Positions 44,573-53,826 are shown, counted from the stretch's first letter. The stretch is DNA of 64,000 nucleotides from JBAXQQ01 sp037131695 (GCA_964638715.1 CAZWZF010000006.1:107843-171842); one strand, 5' to 3'. Notes: a model not told the origin generated them from the letters alone. Made by a program: numbers and translations.

Positions 44573-45511
44573 ATGAAAAAATTTATTCATGTTATTACAA
44601 CTCTTTCATTGTTAGTTTGGGCTGCAATGATTATCGCAAATGCGGGACAACCGAAACCGCTTTCCGGCACTATAAGCCTTTCCGGGGCATGGGCCATTTA
44701 TCCGCTGGCAGTGAAGTGGGGAGAGGGATTTAAGAAACTGCACCCCGATGTTAAGTTTGAAATATCTGCCGGTGGAGCAGGCAAAGGTCTGACTGATGCG
44801 ATAACCGGAGCCGTTGATATCGGCATGGTTTCCCGTGAAGTGGATAAAGCTGAAAAAGCGAAAGGCGCATTCCCAATTTATATTGCAAAAGATGCCGTAT
44901 TTGCCACCATCAGCAGCAAGAATCCATCACTTGCCAATATACAGGCAAAAGGCATCTCGCTGAAAAAGTTTGGCGATATATTCATTAATAATCGTGTAAC
45001 TACCTGGAAAGAAGCTGTCGGCGGGGTTGATTCACCTATTCATTTATATACCCGTGCTGATGCTTGCGGTGCCGCATCTGCCTGGGCTGCCACCCTGGGG
45101 AAATACAAACAGGATGACCTGAAAGGCATTGGGGTCTATGGCGACCCGGGATTATTGGAAGCTGTTCGCCGCGACCCGTTGGGAATTGGCTACAACAACC
45201 TTGGTTTTGTATTCAGCAACGAAAATGTTAACCCGGGAATTGTCATTGTACCTATTGATGCCAATAACAATTGCAAAGTCGACCCGAACGAACGTATCGA
45301 CAGCCGCGACAAAGCCTATCAGGAAGTTGCCGCTGGACGTTACCCCGGTTCACGCCGAGAATATTTCGTAACAAAAGGTCAGCCGAAAGGGCTGGCAAAA
45401 GACTTCATTGAGTATGCGCTGAGTGAAGAAGGCACCAAAGTTCTGAAAGATGTTGGCGGCTATGTGCCACTGACTGATAAGGAACAGAAGGCAGAGCTTG
45501 GGAGATTTTAA
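44573..45511 (+). CDS. PstS-like periplasmic anion-binding protein, possibly for sulfate
   Basis: The 312-residue protein has a signal peptide (about 1-24) and the PstS fold: GTISLSGAWAIYPLAVKWG, then AGGAGKGLTDAITGAVDIGM, and TRADACGAASAW. The usual PstS loop RxDxSGT is changed to R161-A-D163-A-C165-G-A167, so the Ser and Thr that hydrogen-bond phosphate are Cys and Ala. At the position of E. coli Asp56 the sequence has SRE, which also occurs in other PstS subfamilies. It lies nine bases after the porin gene and is followed by permeases, an ATPase and cys genes. I infer sulfate or a similar oxyanion as ligand; phosphate is not excluded. Confidence 0.75.
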   Translation: MKKFIHVITTLSLLVWAAMIIANAGQPKPLSGTISLSGAWAIYPLAVKWGEGFKKLHPDVKFEISAGGAGKGLTDAITGAVDIGMVSREVDKAEKAKGAFPIYIAKDAVFATISSKNPSLANIQAKGISLKKFGDIFINNRVTTWKEAVGGVDSPIHLYTRADACGAASAWAATLGKYKQDDLKGIGVYGDPGLLEAVRRDPLGIGYNNLGFVFSNENVNPGIVIVPIDANNNCKVDPNERIDSRDKAYQEVAAGRYPGSRREYFVTKGQPKGLAKDFIEYALSEEGTKVLKDVGGYVPLTDKEQKAELGRF

Positions 45512-45555
45512 GAAAAAAGGGGTTAGGGGTTTATCTTTCACCTAACCACCCCCCG

Positions 45556-45590
45556 CCCCTCCTTGTCAAGGAGGGGAGTTTACTTTTATT
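45556..45590 (+). terminator. Terminator-like repeat, copy 2
   Basis: CCCCTCCTTG-T-CAAGGAGGGG (45556-45576) with AGTTTACTTTTATTG after it is a near copy of the element at 37896. Here it lies inside an operon, between the binding-protein and permease genes. The T run is interrupted, so it may only weaken transcription and let the porin and binding protein be made in excess. Confidence 0.6.
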
Positions 45591-45661
45591 GTAATATTTT
45601 CGGTCACTGAAAACTGAAAACTAATGACCCTAATACCTAACACCTAATCTATAACTCAAAC

Positions 45662-45683
45662 GGAACGCCGGGGACGGCGTTCC
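45662..45683. repeat. Hairpin before the permease gene
   Basis: GGAACGCC and GGCGTTCC form an eight-base stem around GGGGAC. It lies 27 bases before the ATG at 45711. The spacer 45512-45710 also contains CACTGAAAACTGAAAACT repeats. It is probably another intergenic repeat, with a possible effect on the message. Confidence 0.4.
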
Positions 45684-45710
45684 CTACATATTTTATTCCT
45701 GGAGAAATTT

Positions 45711-46637
45711 ATGCAGTTGCGCAGAAAAATTACAGATTTCATAGCGGCGAATGCCATGTTGCTGGCAACGATATTCTCCGGTCTGCTGGTAGTCAGCATC
45801 GGAGGGGCACTGCTATTTCGCGCTTGGCCTTTGCTGGCTGCAAATGGAATATTCAACGTTATTTTTGGTGCCCAATGGTCGCCATCAAATGGTTTATTCG
45901 GATTAAAACCTTTCATCATCGGTACCTTATGGGTGACAGGTTTAGCAATTATCTTGGCTGTGCCGGCATGCGTGTTGGCAGCAATTTTTCTGGCTGAATA
46001 TGCCGGGCCAAAAACCCGGGGAATTATTAAGCCGCTTATTGATCTGCTTTCCGGCATTCCTTCTGTCATTTATGGCGTCTGGGGTGTATTGGTGGTGGTA
46101 CCATTTATTGCGGATATTCTTGGGCCTTATGCCGCAAAGCACTGGCACAATATACCAATTATCAGCACGGATTATACCACTGGATTCAGCATTCTCGCCG
46201 GTGCCGTTGTGCTGGCAATTATGATTGCACCGGTAATTATCACCGTTGCCGATGAAGTATTGCGTGCTGTTCCCCGCGAAGTGCGTGAAGTATCTTTTGC
46301 GCTGGGGGCAACTCATTTTGAAACCATCACCCGGGTGGTAATTCGCAAGGCACTGCCCGGATTGATAGCCGCTGTTGTAATGGGAGTATCACGGGCATTG
46401 GGAGAAACAATGGCCGTGCTGATGGTAGTTGGAAACGTGCCATTAACACCAAAATCCATCTTTGACCCGGCCTACCCATTGCCGGCGCTGATAGCAAATA
46501 ACTATGGGGAAATGATGTCTATTCCCCTTTATGATTCAGCACTGCTGGCGGCAGCATTATTTCTATTATTGATAGTGCTGGTATTCAATCTGCTTGCACG
46601 CGCGGCATTAAACCACGCGATAAAGAGAGCGGCATAA
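45711..46637 (+). CDS. PstC-like ABC transporter permease
   Basis: The 308-residue protein is a PstC-type inner-membrane permease with six or seven transmembrane helices. It has the typical NGLFGLKPFIIGTLWVTGLA entry and the cytoplasmic coupling (EAA) loop VREVSFALGATHFETITRVV, followed by GVSRALGETMAVLMVVGN. GGAGAAA precedes the ATG. It abuts the PstA-like gene with no gap. Substrate specificity rests with the binding protein; the operon context points to sulfate. Confidence 0.88.
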   Translation: MQLRRKITDFIAANAMLLATIFSGLLVVSIGGALLFRAWPLLAANGIFNVIFGAQWSPSNGLFGLKPFIIGTLWVTGLAIILAVPACVLAAIFLAEYAGPKTRGIIKPLIDLLSGIPSVIYGVWGVLVVVPFIADILGPYAAKHWHNIPIISTDYTTGFSILAGAVVLAIMIAPVIITVADEVLRAVPREVREVSFALGATHFETITRVVIRKALPGLIAAVVMGVSRALGETMAVLMVVGNVPLTPKSIFDPAYPLPALIANNYGEMMSIPLYDSALLAAALFLLLIVLVFNLLARAALNHAIKRAA

Positions 46638-47483
46638 ATGACTAAACGAAAATTGAACAATATCATATTTAAATCTTTAACCTTCGGGGCAGCGGGTTTG
46701 CTGGTTATCATCCTGGTGGCAATCCTCAGCGTAATTACCATCAAGGGAATGAAAGCAATGAGTTGGGAATTGATAACCTCGATACCATCCGGCGGGTTTT
46801 ACCTGGGTGGAAAAGGCGGCATCGCCAATGCCATCGTCGGTTCACTATACCTGGGAATCGGCGCTACAATACTCGCCTTAATCGTCAGTATTCCCACCGT
46901 TCTGTACCTGCGGGTGTATGCTGCCCACTGGTTTGCCAGCATAATCCGCACCTTGCTGGATATTCTCTGGGGGGTGCCGTCCATTGTATTCGGCGCATTC
47001 GGATTTGCGCTGATGATACTTCTGGGAATGAAGGCGTCACTGCTTGCAGGAACAATAACAGTGGCGTTATTTGAACTGCCCATCATGATTCGTTCAATTG
47101 ATGAAGTGGTAAAGATGGTTCCCCACGAATTGGAAGAAGTGTCATACGCATTGGGTGCGACGCGGTTTGAGACGGCGGTAAAGGTAATTTTTCGCCAGTC
47201 GCTGCCCGGTGTAGTCACCGGTTCGCTGCTGGCATTCGGACGCGGAATTGGTGATGCCGCATCGGTATTATTTACCGCGGGATTTACTGATAATATTCCG
47301 CATAGCCCGATGGATGCCGCCGCGACGTTACCGCTGGCTATCTTTTTTCAATTAGGCACACCTTTTGATGAAGTTCGCCAACGGGCTTACGGCGCAGCCT
47401 TGATATTAATGATACTGGTATTAGCGGCAAGCCTGCTGGCACGACTGTTAGGTGCAAAATTCAACAGATATACAGTGAAGTAA
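46638..47483 (+). CDS. PstA-like ABC transporter permease
   Basis: The 281-residue protein pairs with the preceding PstC-like subunit to form the channel. Its features are IPSGGFYLGGKGGIANAIVG, LLDILWGVPSIVFGAFGFAL and the EAA loop LEEVSYALGATRFETAVKVI followed by FGRGIGDAASVLFTAGF. The final region lists the PstA hallmark PLAIFFQLGTPFDEVRQRAY. Start directly follows the previous stop codon. Confidence 0.88.
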   Translation: MTKRKLNNIIFKSLTFGAAGLLVIILVAILSVITIKGMKAMSWELITSIPSGGFYLGGKGGIANAIVGSLYLGIGATILALIVSIPTVLYLRVYAAHWFASIIRTLLDILWGVPSIVFGAFGFALMILLGMKASLLAGTITVALFELPIMIRSIDEVVKMVPHELEEVSYALGATRFETAVKVIFRQSLPGVVTGSLLAFGRGIGDAASVLFTAGFTDNIPHSPMDAAATLPLAIFFQLGTPFDEVRQRAYGAALILMILVLAASLLARLLGAKFNRYTVK

Positions 47484-47494
47484 AGGGGTTAATA

Positions 47495-48250
47495 ATGACA
47501 GATACATTGATAAATATAGAAGGCTTAAATCTCTGGTATAACCAGACACAAACTTTGAAAGATGTTGATGTGCACATTCAACCAAGAAGTGTCACCGCTA
47601 TCATTGGCCCTTCCGGGTGCGGCAAGACGACCCTGCTTCGCTGCATTAACCGCATGATTGACCTGGTGCCCGGCACTCGTGTTACCGGCAGTATAAAAAT
47701 TGGCGATTTTGACGTTTACGGTCGCGGTGTCGATGTAACAGCCATACGAAAACGTATTGGATTAGTGATGCAAAAACCGACGACATTGCCGATGTCTATC
47801 TTTGAAAATGTCGCTTATGGACCGCGATTATACGGAACACGACGAAAAAAAGATTTGCAGGAAGTGGTTGAACGCAGCCTGCGTACCGGCGGTCTGTGGG
47901 ATGAAGTAAAAGACCGGTTGAAAGACCCTGCCAGCCGACTGTCAGTAGGTCAGCAGCAGCGGTTATGCCTGGCGCGCGGACTTGCTGTCGAACCGGAAGT
48001 TATTCTATTTGATGAACCGACATCTGCCCTTGACCCGGTATCAACAGTGAAATTTGAACAGGAAATTATAAAACTGAAAGATAAATACACCTGTGTTATC
48101 GTGACGCACAATATACACCAGGCGATGCGTATTGCCGACCATGTATTATTTGTATACCTTGGCGAGTTAGTTGAACACGGCACAGCACACCAGGTATTAA
48201 CTTCGCCGCGGGAAGCGTCTACCGCATCCTATCTCGGCAGCGGGATTTAA
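47495..48250 (+). CDS. PstB-like ABC transporter ATPase
   Basis: The 251-residue ATPase has Walker A GPSGCGKTTLL, Q-loop region LVMQKPTTLPMSIFENVAYG, signature LSVGQQQRLCLARGLAVEP and Walker B VILFDEPTSALDP with the H-loop VTHNIHQAMRIAD. The signature has Val in place of the first Gly (LSGGQ), a tolerated but unusual change. All other PstB features are present. A phoU gene, which normally follows pstB, is absent; cysH comes next after 12 bases. This supports a function outside phosphate control. Confidence 0.9.
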   Translation: MTDTLINIEGLNLWYNQTQTLKDVDVHIQPRSVTAIIGPSGCGKTTLLRCINRMIDLVPGTRVTGSIKIGDFDVYGRGVDVTAIRKRIGLVMQKPTTLPMSIFENVAYGPRLYGTRRKKDLQEVVERSLRTGGLWDEVKDRLKDPASRLSVGQQQRLCLARGLAVEPEVILFDEPTSALDPVSTVKFEQEIIKLKDKYTCVIVTHNIHQAMRIADHVLFVYLGELVEHGTAHQVLTSPREASTASYLGSGI

Positions 48251-48262
48251 GGGAGATTCTTT

Positions 48263-49009
48263 ATGATAATTTATAAAAGCGAACTTGTTTCACATTATCA
48301 GCAGCAATTAACCACTGCAGGAGCAGATGAAATTATCAGTTGGGCAGTGCAGAAATTTAATGACAAATTAACTTTTGCCAGCAGTTTCAGCGCAGAAGAC
48401 CAGGTGGTGCTTGATTTGCTGCTGCTTGCCAAACCGAATGCAAATGTATTTCTGCTGGATACCGGACGATTGCATCAGGAAACTTATGATGTAATTGCCT
48501 GCACTCGCGAGCATTACAAGCGCGCCTTTACGGTATATGTGCCGCAAACCGAGGCTTTGCAAAATTTGCTGGACAACGAAGGACCAAACAGCTTTTATCG
48601 TTCCCGCGAGGCTCGCAAAGCATGCTGCAATGTGCGGAAAGTAGAACCGCTTTCCCGCGCACTCGCTGAAAAAGATGCCTGGCTCACCGGATTGCGGCAA
48701 AGCCAGTCTGTCACCCGTACAACATTGCAGGTGGTGGAAATTGATGAAGCGCATGGCGGAATATACAAAATAAATCCGCTGGCTAACTGGAGCGAAAAGC
48801 AGGTTTGGGATTATATCCGCGAACATAACCTGCCTTATAACGAACTGCATGACAAGGGATTCCCATCCATTGGATGCGCGCCTTGCACCCGGCCAATTCA
48901 GCCAAGCGAGGATTTACGCGCCGGACGCTGGTGGTGGGAAGAACCGGATCATAAAGAATGCGGTCTGCATTTCAAAGACGGCCGTATAAAACGGCAAATA
49001 AAGGGGTGA
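48263..49009 (+). CDS. cysH: Assimilatory adenylyl-sulfate (APS) reductase, CysH family
   Basis: The enzyme reduces activated sulfate to sulfite using thioredoxin. The 248-residue protein carries the four Cys ligands of the [4Fe-4S] cluster that mark APS-using members: Cys121-Cys122 in CCNVRKVEPL and Cys205/Cys208 in GCAPCTR. The catalytic Cys233 is in KECGLH near the C-terminus. PAPS-specific enzymes such as E. coli CysH lack the cluster pairs, so APS is the expected substrate. That agrees with the absence of an APS kinase (cysC) in the operon. It begins 12 bases after the ATPase gene and ends four bases before cysD. Confidence 0.94.
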   Translation: MIIYKSELVSHYQQQLTTAGADEIISWAVQKFNDKLTFASSFSAEDQVVLDLLLLAKPNANVFLLDTGRLHQETYDVIACTREHYKRAFTVYVPQTEALQNLLDNEGPNSFYRSREARKACCNVRKVEPLSRALAEKDAWLTGLRQSQSVTRTTLQVVEIDEAHGGIYKINPLANWSEKQVWDYIREHNLPYNELHDKGFPSIGCAPCTRPIQPSEDLRAGRWWWEEPDHKECGLHFKDGRIKRQIKG

Positions 49010-49013
49010 ACAA

Positions 49014-49814
49014 ATGGAACATCTTGATGCGTTAGAAAACCAGAGTATTTATATTCTGCGTGAAGCCTACAAAAAATTTAAGAAACTGGCGATGTTGTGG
49101 AGTATTGGCAAAGACAGCACAGTACTGTTATGGCTTGCCCGCAAAGCCTTTTTGGGGCATTGCCCCATCCCACTGGTGCATATTGATACCAGCTATAAAA
49201 TACCGGAAATGATTGCCTTTCGCGACAACATCGCTTCGGAATGGGGATTAAAACTCATTGTCGGACAAAACAAGCAGGCGTTGACAGAAGGTATGGGACC
49301 GGAAAAAGGACGCATGACTTGCTGCTCTGCGTTGAAAACCGAAGGGTTGCAGCTGCTGATGGAAGACAAGGGTTACACTGGTCTAATTCTGGGAATTCGC
49401 CGCGATGAAGAAGGTACCCGGGCAAAAGAACGCTATTTCTCGCCGCGCGATAAAAATTTCGAGTGGAATTACAAAGACCAGCCACCCGAATTATGGGACC
49501 AGTTCAAGACAGATTTTGACAAGGATACCCATATTCGTATTCACCCGCTGCTGCACTGGTCAGAGATTGATGTGTGGGCATATATTCAGCGCGAACAGAT
49601 ACCCATTATCGACCTTTATTTCGCTAAAAATGGCGAACGATACCGTTCGCTGGGATGCTGGCCGTGCACCGGACGCATCAAGTCAAACGCAACAACTATT
49701 GATGAAATCATTGATGAGTTGCGAAATACCAATACCAGCGAACGCGCAGGCCGTGCGCAAGACCATGAAGATACCTATGCCATGCAGAAACTGCGGGCAA
49801 AAGGTTACATGTAA
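49014..49814 (+). CDS. cysD: Sulfate adenylyltransferase subunit 2
   Basis: CysD is the ATP pyrophosphatase-type subunit of ATP sulfurylase, forming APS from sulfate and ATP. The 266-residue protein has the PP-loop WSIGKDSTVLLWLARKAF near residues 31-48, CSALKTEGLQ and the C-terminal RYRSLGCWPCTGRIKSNA plus RAGRAQDHEDTYAMQKLRAKGYM-type ending that is highly conserved in CysD. It is somewhat shorter than E. coli CysD. It lies between cysH and cysN in one transcription unit. Confidence 0.95.
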   Translation: MEHLDALENQSIYILREAYKKFKKLAMLWSIGKDSTVLLWLARKAFLGHCPIPLVHIDTSYKIPEMIAFRDNIASEWGLKLIVGQNKQALTEGMGPEKGRMTCCSALKTEGLQLLMEDKGYTGLILGIRRDEEGTRAKERYFSPRDKNFEWNYKDQPPELWDQFKTDFDKDTHIRIHPLLHWSEIDVWAYIQREQIPIIDLYFAKNGERYRSLGCWPCTGRIKSNATTIDEIIDELRNTNTSERAGRAQDHEDTYAMQKLRAKGYM

Positions 49815-49826
49815 GGAGGAATGGAT

Positions 49827-51092
49827 ATGACCATACAAGCACAAACATCATCAATGAATATAGTTATTGTCGGGCACGTTGACCATGGGAAATCTACCCT
49901 GGTTGGCCGCCTGTTTTATGATACCAATAGCCTGCCGGAAGGACGCTACAACGCGGTTGCCCGTGTTTGCGAAGAGACTGGGAAACCTTTTGAACTCGCA
50001 TTTCTGTTGGACGCATTGGAGGAAGAGCGCGACCAGGGTATCACTATTGATACCGCACAAGCGCAGTTCCACACCGCACTTCGCGACTATGTGCTGATTG
50101 ACGCACCGGGACATAAAGAATTCCTGAAAAACATGGTTACCGGCGCATCATCTGCCGAGGCGGCAATTTTGCTGATAGATGCCGCCGAAGGGGTGCAGGA
50201 ACAATCTCGCCGGCATGGATATATCCTGCATTTGCTGGGAATCAAACAGGTTACCGTCGCTATTAACAAGATGGACCTGGTTGGATATTCCCAGGAAGTA
50301 TTTGAAGAAGTGCGCGACGAATATATTGCATTCCTTGATCAACTCGGGGTGCATCCGGCGTCAGTAATCCCTGTTTCTGCTCGTGAAGGCGATAATATTG
50401 CCTCGAAAAGCGACAAGATGCCCTGGTATACCGGACCGTCAATCATCGAAGCACTGGATAATTTCACCACTCGACCACCTCGCGAATTTCAACCGCTGCG
50501 TTTTCCGGTGCAGGATGTTTACAAATTCGACCATCGCCGCATCGTAGCCGGCCGTATTGAATCTGGCACTATTGGAGTTGGCGATAAAATAGTATTTTCA
50601 CCATCGGGACATCATGCCGTGGTAAAAAGTATTGAACGCTGGAACAGCCCGAACAATGGTCCAGCATTTGCCGGTGAATCTGTTGGCATCACCCTGACGG
50701 AACCAATATTCGTGGAACGCGGCGAGATAATTTCACATATATCCAATGCGCCAAACGAAACCACGGAATTGCTGACAAATATATTCTGGTTGGGAAACCG
50801 GCATCTCGTAACCGGTAAATCATACGTGTTGAAACTGGCAACCCAGGAAATACCGTGCCAGATAAGCAGCATCATCACCGTTATGGATACATCAAGCCTG
50901 GATACTGGCAAAAATCAGTACGAAGTGGCAAAAAATGAAGTAGCAAATGTAATATTTTCGCTGAAAAAACCAGTGGCATTTGATGAATTTACTAATATTG
51001 TCGAAACAGGTAGATTTGTACTGGTAGATGGGTATGATGTAGCTGGCGGAGGCATCGCGTTGGCTCCGGTTGTTGATAATTACACAATTTAA
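49827..51092 (+). CDS. cysN: Sulfate adenylyltransferase subunit 1 (GTPase)
   Basis: CysN is the EF-Tu-like GTPase that drives APS formation by CysD. The 421-residue protein has G1 GHVDHGKSTLVGRL, switch region GITIDTAQAQF, G3 DAPGHKEF and G4 NKMD. Beta-barrel domains 2 and 3 complete it. It ends without the CysC (APS kinase) domain found in NodQ/CysNC fusions. ATG 49821 is possible, but AAGGAGGA at 49813-49820 would be too close to it, so ATG 49827 is chosen. With cysD it makes a complete ATP sulfurylase. Confidence 0.94.
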   Translation: MTIQAQTSSMNIVIVGHVDHGKSTLVGRLFYDTNSLPEGRYNAVARVCEETGKPFELAFLLDALEEERDQGITIDTAQAQFHTALRDYVLIDAPGHKEFLKNMVTGASSAEAAILLIDAAEGVQEQSRRHGYILHLLGIKQVTVAINKMDLVGYSQEVFEEVRDEYIAFLDQLGVHPASVIPVSAREGDNIASKSDKMPWYTGPSIIEALDNFTTRPPREFQPLRFPVQDVYKFDHRRIVAGRIESGTIGVGDKIVFSPSGHHAVVKSIERWNSPNNGPAFAGESVGITLTEPIFVERGEIISHISNAPNETTELLTNIFWLGNRHLVTGKSYVLKLATQEIPCQISSIITVMDTSSLDTGKNQYEVAKNEVANVIFSLKKPVAFDEFTNIVETGRFVLVDGYDVAGGGIALAPVVDNYTI

Positions 51093-51127
51093 ATTCTGTT
51101 TAACATGATAAATTGGAGAACTAAATA

Positions 51128-52666
51128 ATGGCACTCTCAGCATTAGAACAAGTTAAATCTTATGTAGATCCATATACAGGCCAGGAAGTCTTTGCACGAT
51201 TGGCTGGTGGCACTGTGGATGATATATCTCCTGAAGATGATATCGTCATGCGCTGGCATGGCATGTATCGCCAGCGGCCACTCGAAGCCGGGGTATTTAT
51301 GCTGCGGCTGAAACTGCCTAATGGCGCGTTAACGGCAATCCAGGCTGATGTGGCTGCATCTCTTGCTGAGCGTTACTCTGGTGGGAAAATGAGCCTTACC
51401 ACCCGCCAAAATATCGAACTGCATCACATCACCCTGGTTGATTTGCCGACAATTTTCGCAGAGCTGCAGGCAGTCAACCTGCAAACACTGGGTGCATGCG
51501 GCGACCAGGTGCGCAACGTTGTCGGCTGTCCGGTGACTGACGTTAATGAAGATGAATTAATAGATACTATGCCGCTGTCAAACGAAATAACAGCGGCATT
51601 TTCAGCAAATCCCCATTTCGCAAATTTGCCGCGAAAATTTAAAATAGCACTCTCCGGCGGCGGGTGCGGATGTGTTCCTTATGATATTAACGACCTTGGG
51701 TTGGTTGCCGTAATAAATGCTGATGGCGAACTTGGGTATGCGGCACTGGTTGGCGGCGGGTTGTCTGTTCAACCGGCTTATGCAGAAAACCTGGGAGTAT
51801 GGATTCGTCCTGATGAAGCGTTAGAAGTTATAACCCAACTGGTGCAGATATTCAAGGAACATGGCAACCGCGAAAATCGCGGGAAAGCCCGGGTGAAACA
51901 CCTGATAGCTGCCAATGGAGTCGAATGGCTGCGCAGCGAATTAGAACAGCGGTTAAAACACAAATTAACGCCTTACGACCAGCCGGTACCGCAGCCATCT
52001 CGCCGCGACCACTTGGGGGTAAACCGCCAGCGTGAAGACGGACTATTTTATATTGGCATCCCTGTCCCGGTTGGGATAATCACCAGCACCCAGCTAAAAT
52101 CTCTCGCGAATATCGCAGCACAACACGGGAAAGGCCATATCCGCTTCACCCATTTACAGAACATTATTCTGACAGATATAAAAGAATCAGCCGTCTCGGC
52201 TATCCTTGACCAGCTTACTACTGCCGGATTGCCGGTTTCAAATACCAGTCGGCATGGGAATACTGCTATCTGTGTGGGCAAAACCTATTGTATGAAGGCC
52301 ATCACCCATACAAAAGAGATTGCTTTGCCTTTATTGAGCAGTATTAACGATCTGCTGCTTGGCGCAGAAGTAAGTTTTCGCATCAGCGGCTGCCCGAATG
52401 GCTGCAGCGGTCATTCCGTCGCCGACATAGCATTGCGCGGGTCATCAATAAATATTGACACCGGCAGTGAAGAACGGTTTGACTTGCTGGTTGGCGGCGG
52501 ACTTTCAAAACAACCGGCATTTGCCCAACGAATATTTTCACGGTTAAAACCAGATGAACTGTCGGCAGTAATTACCAGCCTGCTGTTTCGATATCGCACA
52601 GAATGCGTGGAAGGTGAAACCTTCAGCGACTATGCACAGCGGGTTTTATGGCCGGAATGTAGATAA
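51128..52666 (+). CDS. Siroheme-dependent sulfite (or nitrite) reductase
   Basis: The 512-residue protein has the duplicated fold of siroheme/[4Fe-4S] sulfite and nitrite reductases. The cluster ligands are Cys382 and Cys388 (CVGKTYC) and Cys422 and Cys426 (GCPNGC). LTTRQNIELHHI and GACGDQVRNVVGCP correspond to siroheme-binding segments. The length and layout fit the ferredoxin-dependent type, which works as one subunit, rather than NADPH-dependent CysI. Its location after cysH, cysD and cysN indicates sulfite as substrate. Nitrite is already served by the NirBD fusion on the other strand. Confidence 0.88.
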   Translation: MALSALEQVKSYVDPYTGQEVFARLAGGTVDDISPEDDIVMRWHGMYRQRPLEAGVFMLRLKLPNGALTAIQADVAASLAERYSGGKMSLTTRQNIELHHITLVDLPTIFAELQAVNLQTLGACGDQVRNVVGCPVTDVNEDELIDTMPLSNEITAAFSANPHFANLPRKFKIALSGGGCGCVPYDINDLGLVAVINADGELGYAALVGGGLSVQPAYAENLGVWIRPDEALEVITQLVQIFKEHGNRENRGKARVKHLIAANGVEWLRSELEQRLKHKLTPYDQPVPQPSRRDHLGVNRQREDGLFYIGIPVPVGIITSTQLKSLANIAAQHGKGHIRFTHLQNIILTDIKESAVSAILDQLTTAGLPVSNTSRHGNTAICVGKTYCMKAITHTKEIALPLLSSINDLLLGAEVSFRISGCPNGCSGHSVADIALRGSSINIDTGSEERFDLLVGGGLSKQPAFAQRIFSRLKPDELSAVITSLLFRYRTECVEGETFSDYAQRVLWPECR

Positions 52667-52683
52667 AACAAGGAGAAATGTCC

Positions 52684-53826
52684 ATGCGATTTGAAACTCT
52701 TGCAATTCATGCCGGACAAGGTCCCGACCCGGCTTACGGCGCCGTGATGACGCCGATATATCAGACATCAACTTTTGCATTTAAAGGGGTCAACCAGCCG
52801 GGAGTATTTGATTACTCGCGCAGCGGCAATCCCACCCGCAAAGCACTGGAAGACTGTTTAGCCGCGCTGGAAGGTGGAAAATTTGGTTTTGCTTTCGCCA
52901 CCGGACAGGCTGCAGAGGCAACTGTACTGTCGCAATTCAACCCCGGCGACCATATTATTGCCCATGACGATATCTACGGCGGGTCTTACCGGCTGATATC
53001 CAGCTTTATGAAGGGTAAAGGCATATCAGTTGATTTCATCAACTTGCGCAACCTTGACGCCTTCAAATCGGCAATACGCGACAACACCCGCGCGGTATGG
53101 ACTGAATCACCTACCAACCCGTTGATGAACCTGCTGGACCTGGCAGCGATAGCGGTTATTTCAAAACGTCACAACATTACCTCAATTTGCGACAACACAT
53201 TTCTTTCCCCATATTTCCAGCGCCCATTGGATTTGGGCATTGATATCGTCATTCATTCGACCACCAAATATATCAACGGCCATTCAGACGTGGTGGGCGG
53301 TGCCGCCATCACCAGCAATCCGGTGCTGGCAGAACGCATTGGATTTTATCAGAACGCCATGGGCACCTGCGCCGGACCCCAAGACTGTTTTCTGGTATTG
53401 CGCGGGGTAAAAACCCTGGCAATCCGCATGGAAGCACACAATAAAAACGCGCTGGCACTGGCAAACTGGCTGCAGGAAAATCCGAAGGTGGAATGTGTAT
53501 TGCACCCCGGCCTGGAAAGCCATCCGCAGCATGAACTGGCACTGAAACAGATGACCGGTTTTGGCGGAACTTTCTCTTTCCGGGTAAAAGGCGGGCAAGA
53601 TGAAGCATTTCGTCTGCTCTCCAATGTTAAATTGTTCACCCTTGCCGAATCCCTTGGCGGTGTAGAATCACTTATTGAGCATCCCTGGACCATGACCCAC
53701 GTATCAATGCCCGAAGAAGTACGCACCGCTGTCGGCATCACCGATAACCTGATTAGGGTGTCAGTCGGTATAGAACATATCGATGATTTGATAGCCGATC
53801 TTGAAACAGCATTTTCGTATGTGTGA
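52684..53826 (+). CDS. Cys/Met-metabolism PLP enzyme, cystathionine gamma-synthase/lyase type
   Basis: The 380-residue protein is a transsulfuration-family PLP enzyme. It shows MTPIYQTSTFAFKGV, YSRSGNPTRKALEDCLAALE and the PLP-binding Lys195 in HSTTKYINGHSDVVGG. At 380 residues it is closer to cystathionine gamma-synthase or lyase than to O-acetylhomoserine sulfhydrylase (about 430). AGGAG at 52671-52675 suits ATG 52684 better than ATG 52678. As last gene of the sulfur operon it should convert reduced sulfur into cystathionine, homocysteine or cysteine; the sequence does not decide which. No cysK or metX is nearby. Confidence 0.85.
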   Translation: MRFETLAIHAGQGPDPAYGAVMTPIYQTSTFAFKGVNQPGVFDYSRSGNPTRKALEDCLAALEGGKFGFAFATGQAAEATVLSQFNPGDHIIAHDDIYGGSYRLISSFMKGKGISVDFINLRNLDAFKSAIRDNTRAVWTESPTNPLMNLLDLAAIAVISKRHNITSICDNTFLSPYFQRPLDLGIDIVIHSTTKYINGHSDVVGGAAITSNPVLAERIGFYQNAMGTCAGPQDCFLVLRGVKTLAIRMEAHNKNALALANWLQENPKVECVLHPGLESHPQHELALKQMTGFGGTFSFRVKGGQDEAFRLLSNVKLFTLAESLGGVESLIEHPWTMTHVSMPEEVRTAVGITDNLIRVSVGIEHIDDLIADLETAFSYV

